Of a stretch of 64,000 bases of DNA, positions 49,666-63,441 are shown in pieces. The stretch comes from Balanoglossus misakiensis (taxonomy: Eukaryota; Hemichordata): NCBI GenBank assembly GCA_040954595.2, contig CM082589.2:7936001-8000000 (forward strand), written 5' to 3'. How positions within the stretch are numbered: position 1 is the first letter of the stretch; each line of letters starts with the position of its first letter. The position numbers and the translations under genes were made by a program. The notes under the pieces were generated by a model. That model worked only from the letters and a program-made list of their open reading frames with translations, made no database searches and was not told the origin of the DNA.

Positions 49666-49970
49666 TTATATTATACCAGTATATTGATGGTGTAAATCAC
49701 GCTATTTTATTGGTCGAGACACGACACGTGACTGTGATATATTCGTCATATACCACAGTCATATATCACGCAAACTCATAGTCAAAGAAAATGCCTTTTT
49801 CAAATGTTTTATGCAAAGTTTCAATATACTGGTATAATATAATAGCAATAAAACACCCCCAACCATGGTATACCACTCGATTTTGACCAGTTCAACTCCA
49901 TATACGCACGAGCGATAGAACTGGTCAAAATCTCGTGGTAAACCATGGCTGGGGGTGTTTTATTGCTTAA
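49666..49970. mobile_element. 305-bp double-hairpin insertion, unit 3
   Basis: Same insertion as 46647-46951, with minor substitutions (for example CCCCCAACCATGG in place of CCCCCAGCCATGG). Confidence 0.85.
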
Positions 49971-51681
49971 ATTATGGAGGTTCAAACTTGCGTGAACGTC
50001 TACTTTTTCAAAACATTAATTTTAAATCAGTTCAGTAACTTCTTAGTATGTAGTTTCAAGGGTCAAGATGAAATATTACTACGTCCAAAGCTCTTGAGTA
50101 GATAATTCGTGCACTTGTAAATGGGCGTACATTGAACCGTGGAAATCAATATACAGTGGCCATATAAGATGTATTCGCACTGATGGTTTTGTTGTGGTGC
50201 ATTCTGTCGTCATTATGACCCGGTTCCAGTGAAAATCAAACGTATTTGAACCCGGAAAGTCAACAACATATAAGTAGTGCCACACCCATTCCTTCACTGG
50301 TCACGACCTTTGCTGAACAATATGCATACATGTACTTGATTCACACAATCATATAGAAATCAATCCACACTATAGTTGGCGAGATAAGACTTTATGAGTT
50401 TCGTGAAAAGTGTCAAGAGGTCTGAAAAGTCTAAAACAAACCTGCCTATATATTTCACTACAAAAGCTGACAAGACAGAGAGAAAATGTATTTTTAGCGT
50501 GGTGACGACAAAAAGTTGCCAAAGAAGGTAGCCAGAAAGATAATATAAAAATATAATACGAATGGCCACGTCTACATGAATATTGTGCATTTCAGTATAT
50601 TGTATGACATTAATCTCTTGCAAAACATCGTTTTCACATTCATTTTACTCCCCAACTTTTTTTCAACTGAATGTAGCTCACCTGATACTACACTTCTTTT
50701 GGTAACACTTACTTAACTGAACGAGGTTTTGATAGGATTCACGTCCAGAGACACCATACAATATCTACAGCTTATTTTTTGTTATTTATTAATTGCTTAA
50801 CTCATTTGTCTCAAGACTATCTGATCTATATTTTAATGCGTTTTGTATAGACTTTGTGAAAAGAATACAATTTTGCTACATTTTCTCCATTAAAACACAC
50901 GCAATGTTTAAAACAAAGCACAAAGTACAATTGTCTTGTATTATCACATTACGACAATCGAGTCTCGTATATGTTTGTTGTGTCTGTTGTATCCGGTCAT
51001 TTGAGCAACAGGAAATAAAATTGTTTACATTAAAGCTATGGTTACGAGCCTTGTAAACATAGCCTTTGTTACCTCTTGACCCTGGAGCGAAACCAGGGTC
51101 TATGCATAAACTATATCAATATTGTGGTCAGAGAGCACCAGCCCGAGGGCATCAAATCGTGATGTTGCCCTCGCTATCATGTGTTATTAATTTTATTACG
51201 CCGAACATTTGAACGTACATGCACTGCAGCATAGAAGAACGTAGACGCGCGTCCATGTGTCGTACGTTGCTGAGAATGTAAAATGTCTCGATCTCCCAAG
51301 AACCATACCTACTTCAAACTCAAGAGGATACTGCGATGTTGGTTGCGATTTTGATGTATTTACTGCCCGTTTGCAGTAAAATATTGCCCAGTTGAACAGG
51401 TGTTAATCCTGTGCGTCGCTTTGAAGCCATATATGCGGGAGTTGACTGATCTTGAAGGAAGCCATTGAACGACAGGGGTAGAGACCCCTATAAGGTTGTA
51501 ATCTACCATGGGGTCCTACATAAAGTATAAAAATAAAAAGTTAAAAAAAAACAGAAAAATACAATTAGTAAAAGTAAAATTGTAAAAGCGGTGACTACAG
51601 GTAGAAATTTCTAAAACTGTGAAGTCGTCTATCTGCTTAAATTGTCTCTGATGTAAGAGTTCAACTGAGATTTAAAGTTAT

Positions 51682-53884
51682 TTATGTTGGTACTGCATCT
51701 AACAATGTCAGGTAGAGAGAGTTCCAAGCTCTAGCTGCACGCATAGCAAAACTCTTTTGACCTGTTTCTGTTCGAAATCGAGGCAATACTAATTTGCGAG
51801 TTGAGGCTCCTCGTGTCTGGTAAGCATGGACGTCATTCAGTGTAACAATTTTTTCTATAAGATAGCTAGGAGCAGAATTGTGGAAACATTTGTACACCAT
51901 AATACAAGTAAAGTAAAAAATACGTTATCTAACAGATAGCACATCGAATCTTTCAAACAGTACATCAGTTGGGGTATCAAAATCAGCATTAAGTATTACT
52001 ATTAAGGCACGCTTCTGCATTTTATAAACCTTATCTATATTTTTAGAAGTCGTATTTCCCCACACAATAGAGCAGTCAATGACAGATTGGATCAAACCGT
52101 AATATAAAAAACTTCTAAGGTGTAAAGGTATGAATTTACAAAGACGCCTAAGTAGTCCAATTCCCCGACTCAAAGTAAGACACAAATTATCAATATGTTT
52201 GTCCCATGAAATAAAATTGTCTAAAGTTAAACCCAGTATCTTTTCAGAGGTGACACATGAAATTTGTCTGTCATTAAGGGCCTGGTCAGAATTAACAGGG
52301 GGGGGAGGGCCGGTGCGATTGGGGGGAGGGTCACCATTTCTCATGCAACGGTTTGGGGGAGGGCCGCTACATTTTGGGCACTTGTCAAGGGGAGGGTCAT
52401 TAATTTTTGTGCAAGGATGACACCGATAATGTCAAAAATTTGAAGTGTTACAGAGAAATCCTGAAAAGAGACTTGCGCTCATATAGGCACGCCTGTATGG
52501 ATGTATTGACATCCCTTGTACTACAAAATACATCACACAACTCACAAAACATACACATGTACCAGTATGTGATCTTAAACCCCATAACCCTAACCCTAAC
52601 CCTAACCCTAACCCAAACCCTTACCCTAACCCTAACCCTAACCCTAATTTCTTAAGGGAAGGGGAGCACAGTACGATATTTTACCCACAATTCTCCATGA
52701 TTTGTATCATCGAGGTTGTCCATTTAATAACTTTTTCTGTTTTAGATACTAACAATGATATGAAGTACATATAACTGTATTTATCTAGGAAAAGTATGTT
52801 GAGGAATAAGAGTGAAAATTTCAAAATGAATATTTAAAAGCCATAGGAATCAAAGTATTCATGTACTGCAAATGTCACACTTTGGAGGAAACAAGCAAAT
52901 AACTAACTGAGGTGTATTTAATAGTGGTCTACAATTTTCTGTACAAATGTGAACTTTGCCTGGTTTGACTGAGTAATATCTGATTGTACAAATCAGAATG
53001 AATCATCGGATATTGTGTAGCCCGGAGACACAGGCGTCGATCTAGAATACAACGCCCGGGGACAGTAGTGAAATTTCCTGCTGAGCTGAAAGATAGTAGC
53101 CCTGGCAACGATCAGGGTCGCTTAGTAACGAATGGATAACGAGTGATCTATCAAATGTTGACGGGCGCCAGTGGTTGGATGATATAATTAACAAAGCTTG
53201 GTTATGAATATTCATACACCTTCAAAACCACTCCCACACCCCGTTGCGGGAATTTCACTCATGACTCCACCTCTATTTCCTTATTTAGAATGCGATGATG
53301 TCATTTGGTTTACACATTGTTACATTTAAGTGACCAATTAGCTTACACACAAGATTTACCACCCGTGTCGTTCTCCGCACAGAATTCGGTGCGTAAATAG
53401 AGACTGTCCCCGGGCGTTCCTTTTCCCCTACTACGCCTGTGTCTCCGGGCTAAATATTGTGGGGAGGGTCACTTGATTTTGTTCACGGAGAAGGGGGAGG
53501 GTCAGCATTTTTTGTGCAAGAAATCGGTGGAGGGTCAGTATTTTTCATGCATGCAGATTTTGAATCGCACCGGCCTTCCCCCCCCCCTGTTAATTCTGAC
53601 CAGGCCCTAATGGAAATGTCCAATTGTTCATCGGAAATGTCAGTCTCTTATTTTTTGACGAGATCCGACTAACATAGCTTTCGTTTTGCCCTCATTTATG
53701 ATCATTCCATTACTTCGAATGCAGTTACTTGACAACATTACATCATTTTGAAGGGAATCATTTACATGCGAAACATAAATTCCCGAGGTAAGAAGGGTTT
53801 GATCGTCAGCGTACATATCAAGTTGCGAGTTATACAAAGTTAATGGTAAATCATTGATTAAGTAGTAAACAGTAGTGGTCCCAA
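51682..53884 (-). pseudogene. LINE reverse transcriptase fragment, unit 3, split by insertion
   Basis: Same as unit 1: YADD segment at 53837-53640, remaining RT at 52344-51925 and 51900-51682, interrupted by the element 52278-53607. Shared lesions with units 1, 2 and 4. Confidence 0.85.
52278..53607. mobile_element. 1330-bp PIF/Harbinger-like element with telomere-type repeat, unit 3
   Basis: Near-identical to 44905-46237, at the same site with the same TAA duplication. It carries CCCTAA repeats (52585-52645, one CCCTTA variant) and the nested 9-bp-duplication element at 53018-53452. Confidence 0.92.
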
Positions 53885-54016
53885 CACTGAGTATATTGAC
53901 TAAGACATAAATTAAGTATGTATGTCAAGGATTTGCAGCATGTAAATATTAAAATTAATTATGACATATATGACGTGTGTGCGCAGCTGCCCTCGCAGTT
54001 GTATTATATTTACGTA

Positions 54017-54321
54017 TTATATTATACCAGTATATTGATGGTGTAAATCACGCTATTTTATTGGTCGAGACACGACACGTGACTGTGATATATTCGTCAT
54101 ATACCACAGTCATATATCACGCAAACTCATAGTCAAAGAAAATGCCTTTTTCAAATGTTTTATGCAAAGTTTCAATATACTGGTATAATATAATAGCAAT
54201 AAAACACCCCCAGCCATGGTATACCACTCGATTTTGACCAGTTCAACTCCATATACGCACGAGCGATAGAACTGGTCAAAATCTCGTGGTAAACCATGGC
54301 TGGGGGTGTTTTATTGCTTAA
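54017..54321. mobile_element. 305-bp double-hairpin insertion, unit 4
   Basis: Same insertion as in units 2, 3 and 5. Confidence 0.85.
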
Positions 54322-56032
54322 ATTATGGAGGTTCAAACTTGCGTGAACGTCTACTTTTTCAAAACATTAATTTTAAATCAGTTCAGTAACTTCTTAGTAT
54401 GTAGTTTCAAGGGTCAAGATGAAATATTACTACGTCCAAAGCTCTTGAGTAGATAATTCGTGCACTTGTAAATGGGCGTACATTGAACCGTGGAAATCAA
54501 TATACAGTGGCCATATAAGATGTATTCGCACTGATGGTTTTGTTGTGGTGAATTCTGTCGTCATTATGACCCGGTTCCAGTGAAAATCAAACGTATTTGA
54601 ACCCGGAAAGTCAACAACATATAAGTAGTGCCACACCCATTCCTTCACTGGTCACGACCTTTGCTGAACAATATGCATACATGTACTTGATTCACACAAT
54701 CATATAGAAATCAATCCACACTATAGTTGGCGAGATAAGACTTTATGAGTTTCGTGAAAAGTGTCAAGAGGTCTGAAAAGTCTAAAACAAACCTGCCTAT
54801 ATATTTCACTACAAAAGCTGACAAGACAGAGAGAAAATGTATTTTTAGCGTGGTGACGACAAAAAGTTGCCAAAGAAGGTAGCCAGAAAGATAATATAAA
54901 AATATAATACGAATGGCCACGTCTACACGAATATTGTGCATTTCAGTATATTGTATGACATTAATCTCTTGCAAAACATTGTTTTCACATTCATTTTACT
55001 CCCCAACTTTTTTTCAACTGAATGTAGCTCACCTGATACTACACTTCTTTTGGTAACACTTACTTAACTGAACGAGGTTTTGATAGGATTCACGTCCAGA
55101 GACACCATACAATATCTACAGCTTATTTTTTGTTATTTATTAATTGCTTAACTCATTTGTCTCAAGACTATCTGATCTATATTTCAATGCGTTTTGTATA
55201 GACTTTGTGAAAAGAATACAATTTTGCTACATTTTCTCCATTAAAACACACGCAATGTTTAATACAAAGCACAAAGTACAATTGTCTTGTATTATCACAT
55301 TACGACAATCGAGTCTCGTATATGTTTGTTGTGTCTGTTGTATCCGGTCATTTGAGCAACAGGAAATAAAATTGTTTACATTAAAGCTATGGTTACGAGC
55401 CTTGTAAACATAGCCTTTGTTACCTCTTGACCCTGGAGCGAAACCAGGGTCTATGCATAAACTATATCAATATTGTGGTCAGAGAGCACCAGCCCGAGGG
55501 CATCAAATCGTGATGTTGCCCTCGCTATCATGTGTTATTAATTTTATTACGCCGAACATTTGAACGTACATGCACTGCAGCATAGAAGAACGTAGACGCG
55601 CGTCCATGTGTCGTACGTTGCTGAGAATGTAAAATGTCTCGATCTCCCAAGAACCATACCTACTTCAAACTCAAGAGGATACTGCGATGTTGGTTGCGAT
55701 TTTGATGTATTTACTGCCCGTTTGCAGTAAAATATTGCCCAGTTGAACAGGTGTTAATCCTGTGCGTCGCTTTGAAGCCATATATGCGGGAGTTGACTGA
55801 TCGTGAAGGAAGCCATTGAACGACAGGGGTAGAGACCCCTATAAGGTTGTAATCTACCATGGGGTCCTACATAAAGTATAAAAATAAAAAGTTAAAAAAA
55901 AACAGAAAAATACAATTAGTAAAAGTAAAATTGTAAAAGCGGTGACTACAGGTAGAAATTTCTAAAACTGTGAAGTCGTCTATCTGCTTAAATTGTCTCT
56001 GATGTAAGAGTTCAACTGAGATTTAAAGTTAT

Positions 56033-56902
56033 TTATGTTGGTACTGCATCTAACAATGTCAGGTAGAGAGAGTTCCAAGCTCTAGCTGCACGCATAGCAA
56101 AACTCTTTTGACCTGTTTCTGTTCGAAATCGAGGCAATACTAATTTGCGAGTTGAGGCTCCTCGTGTCTGGTAAGCATGGACGTCATTCAGTGTAACAAT
56201 TTTTTCTATAAGATAGCTAGGAGCAGAATTGTGGAAACATTTGTACACCATAATACAAGTAAAGTAAAAAATACGTTATCTAACAGATAGCACATCGAAT
56301 CTTTCAAACAGTACATCAGTTGGGGTATCAAAATCAGCATTAAGTATTACTATTAAGGCACGCTTCTGCATTTTATAAACCTTATCTATATTTTTAGAAG
56401 TCGTATTTCCCCACACAATAGAGCAGTCAATGACAGATTGGATCAAACCGTAATATAAAAAACTTCTAAGGTGTAAAGGTATGAATTTACAAAGACGCCT
56501 AAGTAGTCCAATTCCCCGACTCAAAGTAAGACACAAATTATCAATATGTTTGTCCCATGAAATAAAATTGTCTAAAGTTAAACCCAGTATCTTTTCAGAG
56601 GTGACACATGAAATTTGTCTGTCATTAATGGAAATGTCCAATTGTTCATCGGAAATGTCAGTCTCTTATTTTTTGACGAGATCCGACTAACATAGCTTTC
56701 GTTTTGCCCTCATTTATGATCATTCCATTACTTCGAATGCAGTTACTTGACAACATTACATCATTTTGAAGGGAATCATTTACACGCGAAACATAAATTC
56801 CCGAGGTAAGAAGGGTTTGATCGTCAGCGTACATATCAAGTTGCGAGTTATACAAAGTTAATGGTAAATCATTGATTAAGTAGTAAACAGTAGTGGTCCC
56901 AA
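56033..56902 (-). pseudogene. LINE reverse transcriptase fragment, unit 4
   Basis: Uninterrupted version of the RT fragment, as in unit 2: YADD at 56855-56658, then 56641-56276 and 56251-56033. Same frameshift and stop. Confidence 0.85.
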
Positions 56903-57034
56903 CACTGAGTATATTGACTAAGACATAAATTAAGTATGTATGTCAAGGATTTGCAGCATGTAAATATTAAAATTAATTATGACATATATGACGTGTGTGC
57001 GCAGCTGCCCTCGCAGTTGTATTATATTTACGTA

Positions 57035-57339
57035 TTATATTATACCAGTATATTGATGGTGTAAATCACGCTATTTTATTGGTCGAGACACGACACGTGA
57101 CTGTGATATATTCGTCATATACCACAGTCATATATCACGCAAACTCATAGTCAAAGAAAATGCCTTTTTCAAATGTTTTATGCAAAGTTTCAATATACTG
57201 GTATAATATAATAGCAATAAAACACCCCCAGCCATGGTATACCACTCGATTTTGACCAGTTCAACTCCATATACGCACGAGCGATAGAACTGGTCAAAAT
57301 CTCGTGGTAAACCATGGCTGGGGGTGTTTTATTGCTTAA
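57035..57339. mobile_element. 305-bp double-hairpin insertion, unit 5
   Basis: Same insertion as in units 2-4; beyond it the unit becomes diverged and leads into the VWDE-like gene. Confidence 0.85.
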
Positions 57340-58531
57340 ATTATGGAGGTTCAAACTTGCGTGAACGTCTACTTTTTCAAAACATTAATTTTAAATCAGT
57401 TCAGTAACTTCTTAGTATGTAGTTTCAAGGGTCAAGATGAAATATTACTACGTCCAAAGCTCTTGAGTAGATAATTCGTGCACTTGTAAATGGGCGTACA
57501 TTGAACCGTGGAAATCAATATACAGTGGCCATATAAGATGTATTCGCACTGATGGTTTTGTTGTGGTGAATTCTGTCGTCATTATGACCTGGTTCCAGTG
57601 AAAATCAAACGTATATGAACCCGGAAAGTCAACAACATATAAGTAGCGTCACACCTCATCATTCACTGTCACGACTTTTGCTGGACACAGTACATGTACA
57701 TACTTGATTCACACAATCATATATAAATCAATGCACACTATAGTTGGCGAGATAAGACTTTATGAGTTTCGTGAAAAGTGTCAAGAGGTCTGAAAAGTCT
57801 AAAACAAACCTGCCTATATATTTCACTACAAAAGCTGACCAGTCAGAGAGAAAATGTATGTTTAGCGTGGTGACGACACAAAGTTGCCAAAGAAGGTAGC
57901 CAGAAAGAGAATATAACAATGTAATACGAATGGCCACGTCTACGCGAGTACTGTGCATTACAGTATATTGTGAGACAATAATCTCCTACAAAACACCGTT
58001 TTCACATTCATTTTACTCCCCAACTTTTTTTCAACTGAATGTAGCTCACCTGTATACTACACTTCTTTTGGTAACACTTACTTCACTGAACGAGATTGTG
58101 ATAGGTTTCACGTCCAGAGACACCATACAATATCTACAGCTTATTTTTTCTTATTTAGGAATTGCTTAACTCAGTTTGTCTCAAGACTACCTGATCTATA
58201 TTTCAATGATGCGTTTTGTATAGACTTTGTGAAAAGAATACAATTTTGCAACACTTTCTCCATTAAAACAAATGCAAAGTTTAAAACAAAGCACAAAGTA
58301 CAATTGTCTTGTATTATCACATTACGACAATCGAGTCTCGTATATGTTTGTTGTGTCTGTTGCATCCGGTCATTTGAGCAACAGAAAATAAAATTGTTTA
58401 CATTAAAGCTATGGTTACGAGCCTTGTAAACATAGCCTTTGTTACCTCTTGACCCTGGAGCGAAACCAGGGTCTATGGATAAACTAAATATAAGTATAGC
58501 GTTAGTGGTAGCAGGTGTCTCATTTGGTAAG
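57340..58531 (+). promoter_or_regulatory. 5' flank of the VWDE-like gene (parent of the repeated segment)
   Basis: Homologous to about 1.1 kb in each of units 1-4 up to CCAGGGTCTATG at about 58473, where the array copies and the gene part company. It must contain the promoter or first UTR exon of the gene; the exact start site is not visible. Confidence 0.5.
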
Positions 58532-61500
58532 ATGAAGACAATCGGAAAGTTTTTGCTGCTCTGTCTCTGTGCTTCCACAGTCCACAGTCAGCATACAACG
58601 ACATGCTGGTATTATGGGTGGCTGGGAAATTGTACGACAACATATAGCCCTGCACCGACAATGCCAGGTTGTGTTTGGGGAAACTGGACGGAATGCAGCG
58701 CGACTTGTGGTCCGAATGGAACACAAACTTCAGAGTGTAAACTTGGCGACACGGTGGTGGGGACTAATGAACGAGAATGCAACAGATTCTGCATGAACAA
58801 CGGCACATTATCAAACGGCTATTGCTCGTGTCCCATAGAATTTACTGGTACATGTTGCGAGCTGCCCGCAGAAGGAGGTATGCCATGCCATTTTCTTTAT
58901 GATTAACAGGCTGGGGTTGGGGTTTTCCACGCCATGTGTTAAAACCTGATATCAGTGAGGGTATTGCCATTGGAAGAGTTATTCAAAATAACTAAATACA
59001 TATACATGTAAATGTTTCTGTGATCATGATACAATTTCCACATATTTTACTCAAGCTCTTTATGCTGCCTACTTAAGAGGCGGGTGTACGTTAAAACATG
59101 TAAATGAAATGTGGTAACTTAATTGTATCTTAGTTGGAATCGTCGTGACTCTAATGAAAAAAAGACTGCCAGCAAAGGTACACTGTATAGAGAAAGTTTA
59201 TTTAATGCAAGCCATTTATTTGATTCTCGCAGGTGTGGAATTGTCACACAGCATTGCCGGTTCCGAAGTTCTCTTCCACTGTGACTATGATCATGACACC
59301 GCCTCCCAGAGCGTTTCATTGCAGTTCGAATGGTATGTTGGAAACGAAATCGTATTTGACGAGCTTCTTACTGGTGTGTCAGCCAGATCCACGATGAAAC
59401 AAGCAAACTGGGAAGGCAAAATGGGATCTCAGGTGAGAAACGGGACACTTTTTGCTGACACTGAATGGATCGGAATTTGCTTGTTGGCTAGGCAACGCAC
59501 GAAAGCTTATACTCGCGCCACGCATTTGTTGATTGTATAAAGGTGCATGCATGCTGACACGCACAGGCGGTGTAGTGGATGATATATCATACAGTAGGCA
59601 ATGTTGAAAGAACAATGCCATTCTTGACCTTCTTCCTGGTAGTCATAATCTTGAGAAAAAACTGCGTCATCAATGTGTATACAAAACCATTGGTGTTGTT
59701 TCGACGAACTGGCGTCGGTCGGGAGTAAGTTCGCTTATTTTCTCTAGAAAATGAAGTCTGTAACACAAACAATTCCCTTGAAAACGATGTTTGAGAAAAT
59801 GCTCAGTGTTCCATACAAATTCAATCACGATTTAAAAATCCGTGTATAATTAGTTATATTACACAAAGAGCAAATTCTACTTTCACTTTTGCTTATGATT
59901 CACACAAACCCACCTAAACCGAAATATTGCTTTTGTAACTTAATTTAGTAATACGAATTTCTTTGCTAATTCATTACATATGTTTATTTATTAGTCAATG
60001 AATAATCCTTGTTTTACGTCAATTAAAAAAATGACGTTCGCTCTGTGTTAGAAGTAGATATACACAATGGGTTGGTTATTAGCGAGTATGTGTGAGTGTG
60101 AGCGTCATGCGATAAAAATGTCACTTATGCTGAGTACGTTTGTCTTCTCAATTGCCATAGGAACAAGAATACAATAGCGCATTAGGGACCGTTCAGTTTT
60201 TACGGCAGGGGGGGGGGGCGAGGTTTTTGTCATCGGTTCTCAAAATCAGGCCGACCCCCCCCCCCCTTCACCCCGGACCAAAAAATGATGACCCCCCCCC
60301 TTTGACAGACCCAAAAATATGATGACCCCCCCACGCCCAAAACATTCGCCGTCCTGATCCTATGTACACTGTATGCAATAAAGGGAATGAGGCTCCTCAC
60401 ACCTCAATTATATATTTCTTAAAGTATTATTGAAGTATATAATATTATATCGCTGCAATAAAGAAATCTATGAACAAATTAAAATGACAAGTCAATACAA
60501 TAGTTGCTAGAATCGGTAAAACAAGAAAAGTGGCGGGGGTGGGCGTGAAATAAGAATTTTTTGTAAAATACGGTGCTCAAAGTTGCAATTTAATGAACTC
60601 AAAAGCAAATTAACTCAATGTTAGGGAGGACAAATGTTAATTTTGCCACTCCACTAAAAGTAAGCATCGGGGTGGGGTGGCAAGAAGTCTTCCCTGGTAC
60701 ACTAGACAAACCAGTGAATAAATGCAATGTGGCGAAGAATGGAGGGGGTGGGTGTGGGAGGGGGTGTCCCCCTCCGACATAAGAAAATTTTGTAAAATAT
60801 GTAGCGCAAAGTTGCATTTTAATGAACTCAAAAGCAAATTATCTCAATGTTTGGGAGGACCAATTTTACTTTTTGCCACTCCACTCAAAGTTAGAAGATT
60901 TGGCGTCATCTTGTCATGACATCATTTATAAAACTTCTAGTATATAGAAGATACAGCGCGAAACTATCAGTTATGCACAATTATTCTCCTTTATGTATTC
61001 ACTTTGTTAAATATTATCATTGGTGGGGTTGGGGTGGCAAGCACTCTGCCCTGGTACACTAGACAAACCAGCAAAAAATGAAATGTGGCGGAGAATGAAT
61101 TGGGTGGGTGTGGGAGGGGGTGTCTCCTGCAATTTTGTGCACTCAAAAGCAAAAGTTCGGTGGCAAATGTATGTGGCCCCCCCCTAAACGTTTAAAAAAA
61201 ACAGATGACCCCCCCCCCTTGTGGACTTCAAAATTTAAGTGACCCTCCCCCCCCGGCCGTAAAAACTGAACGGTCCCTTATCGCTGTGGTTGACGTGATT
61301 ATTTGACCTAAGTCAGGTTGAGTTGTCTGTGGTGCACTTGTCAATTAATTATTCTGTGTTTGCGCATCAAAGTCTTGAATTAAAATTCTATAACAAAGCA
61401 GTAATTCTCTGATATTACAGATTCGCTGTGAAGTTCTGATTTTCGAAGGTGACACAAACATTGGAAGAAAGCGGAGTACAACGTTTTTCGCAGGAATCGA

Positions 61501-63225
61501 AGTAAGTGGATCAAATGTCCCTCGTCCTGGAATAGTCTTGTTCCCTGCCCCAATCCCACCGCTGGCTGCGCTACGCTAAAGGGAAAGGGGTCAGGTACGG
61601 CCCGATTTCATGCCCAGAAACCTGGGAAGAACACGTGATCATAAACAAGATGGATGCCTCCAATGTCCGTACGCCAGTCAAAATTCATCCAGGCAGTTTA
61701 TTTTGTTTCGTTTGTTGTAAAGTTGGAAATCGAATGATAAACATTCATGGAGGTGAAGGAGAGAACGGGAAATGAGCATCTTACAACAACTTATCAACTT
61801 AATGTTCGTATGTATGAGAGCCATGTTTACAATAGGCCGTGCCTGACCCTTTCCCTTTAGCGTAGCGCAGCCAGCGGTGGGATTGGGGCAGGGAACCAGA
61901 CTAGTCCTGGAACGTCTTTTGAAATATCAAAAAGGAAGCAGTGTACAATGTACGAAATATTACTGGAGTACATGTAACAGAGGTATTTGTTCTGGTGTGA
62001 TCATAGCCAGCCCCACACGTTTGTCCCGATGAGCACTAAGCAACGCGACTGTCAAACATCCCGGCGAAGATTAGTCTCGGTTACCCAGACGCCTTTGTTT
62101 CTTCCGATGCTCTCCAGAAAAGGGTCTGGGGAAATGCTATTGAAAGCTTTGTAAAACAAAATGGCCGATGTCAGGATTTTGATCATCGCCTGATTGGCTG
62201 AGCTGTCAGTATGACCCGGGTCACTGACTCTCGACAATGTGTGATTATTTGTCGTATCTTCATATCAAGAGACCGGTACTTGTTGGTTGATGCGAAAGGC
62301 AAAAGGCGTCCTCTGTTAGCATTGTTGGAAAAATTATATGAAATATCTTTGGTAGACGATTGTCGAAACTATTGCAGTGACCCGGGTCATACTGACAGCT
62401 CAGCCAATCAGGCGATGATCAAAATCCTGACATCGGCCATTTTGTTTTACAAAGCTTTCAATAGCATTTCCCCAGACCCTTTTCTGGAGAGCATCGGAAG
62501 AGCAAAGGCGTCTGGGTAACCGAGACTAGGCGAAGATTCGTCTCTTCCCCCTGCCCCATTCCCGCCGCTGGCTGCGCTTCGCTTTTAACGTATAGCACAG
62601 CCAGCGGCGGGAATCGTGCAGTCACTCCACAAACTGACCCGGAAGCATTTCTTTGACAATGCAAGGCTGATTACGCATGGCCATAGATCACAGTCACTCC
62701 ACCGCGAAGTGACAGTGACATAATGTAATCCACGTCGCGTGTAAGTACTTGCAATTTTAATAGGTAAATTATGCTTAATAATTTGCTTTCCTGAATAAAA
62801 ACATAAATTGTTTTCAAAACAGGTACGAAACGATATCGATTTTATCGAGGTCTACGAGAATGACGGCTTTGTGTCTATTGAGTTGATGCCTACGGTCCCA
62901 TTCCTGTGTTCGGCACCGAACTGTGTGGTTCAGATACCAGTCACAATTACAGAGAGATCAGGTCAATACGGGAAGTACGTCGACACCGTTGTACAAGACC
63001 AGTGCGGAGCTTTTATGACATCGGACAACCCGGATGGTCCGTACACAATACGGGTGAAGGCAAGACGTGACTTCTTCAGTGATGGTGACGGTGAAGTGCA
63101 GTTGGAATTTCAGCCGATACAAACGCAGAAGGCACCCTTGTGGAATAACTACCAAATTTCCGGTACTATAACGGTACGAATGTTTCTTCAAATAATATAC
63201 ATAATTGTTTTCTTGTGTCGTAAAG

Positions 63226-63285
<60 letters not shown>

Positions 63286-63351
63286 CCATCACCATCATCA
63301 TCATCATCATCATCATCTCATCATCATCATCATCACCATCACCATCACCAC

Positions 63352-63441
<90 letters not shown>

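Larger units (their letters stand above)
42459..58472. repeat. Five-unit tandem segmental array upstream of the VWDE-like gene
   Basis: Each unit begins CACTGAGTATATTGAC at 42459, 46515, 49534, 53885 and 56903, giving lengths 4056, 3019, 4351, 3018 and a partial last unit. Each unit carries about 1.1 kb of sequence that in unit 5 is the 5' flank of the VWDE-like gene, then (units 1-4) a CTCGATCTCCCAAG block and a LINE RT fragment. Length differences come from two insertions: a 305-bp double hairpin (units 2-5) and a 1.33-kb element (units 1 and 3). Units 1-4 are nearly identical; unit 5 is clearly more diverged from about 57600. Confidence 0.95.

Noticed and set aside
42459-58472. CRISPR-like or satellite repeat
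   Set aside because: Units are 3-4 kb with genes and transposons; there are no short regular repeats with spacers.
59433-59540. Extension of VWDE-like exon 2 to a stop at 59540
   Set aside because: Reads through a good GTGAGA donor; splicing to 61421 restores the MGSQIRCEV Ig-like pattern and keeps the phase.
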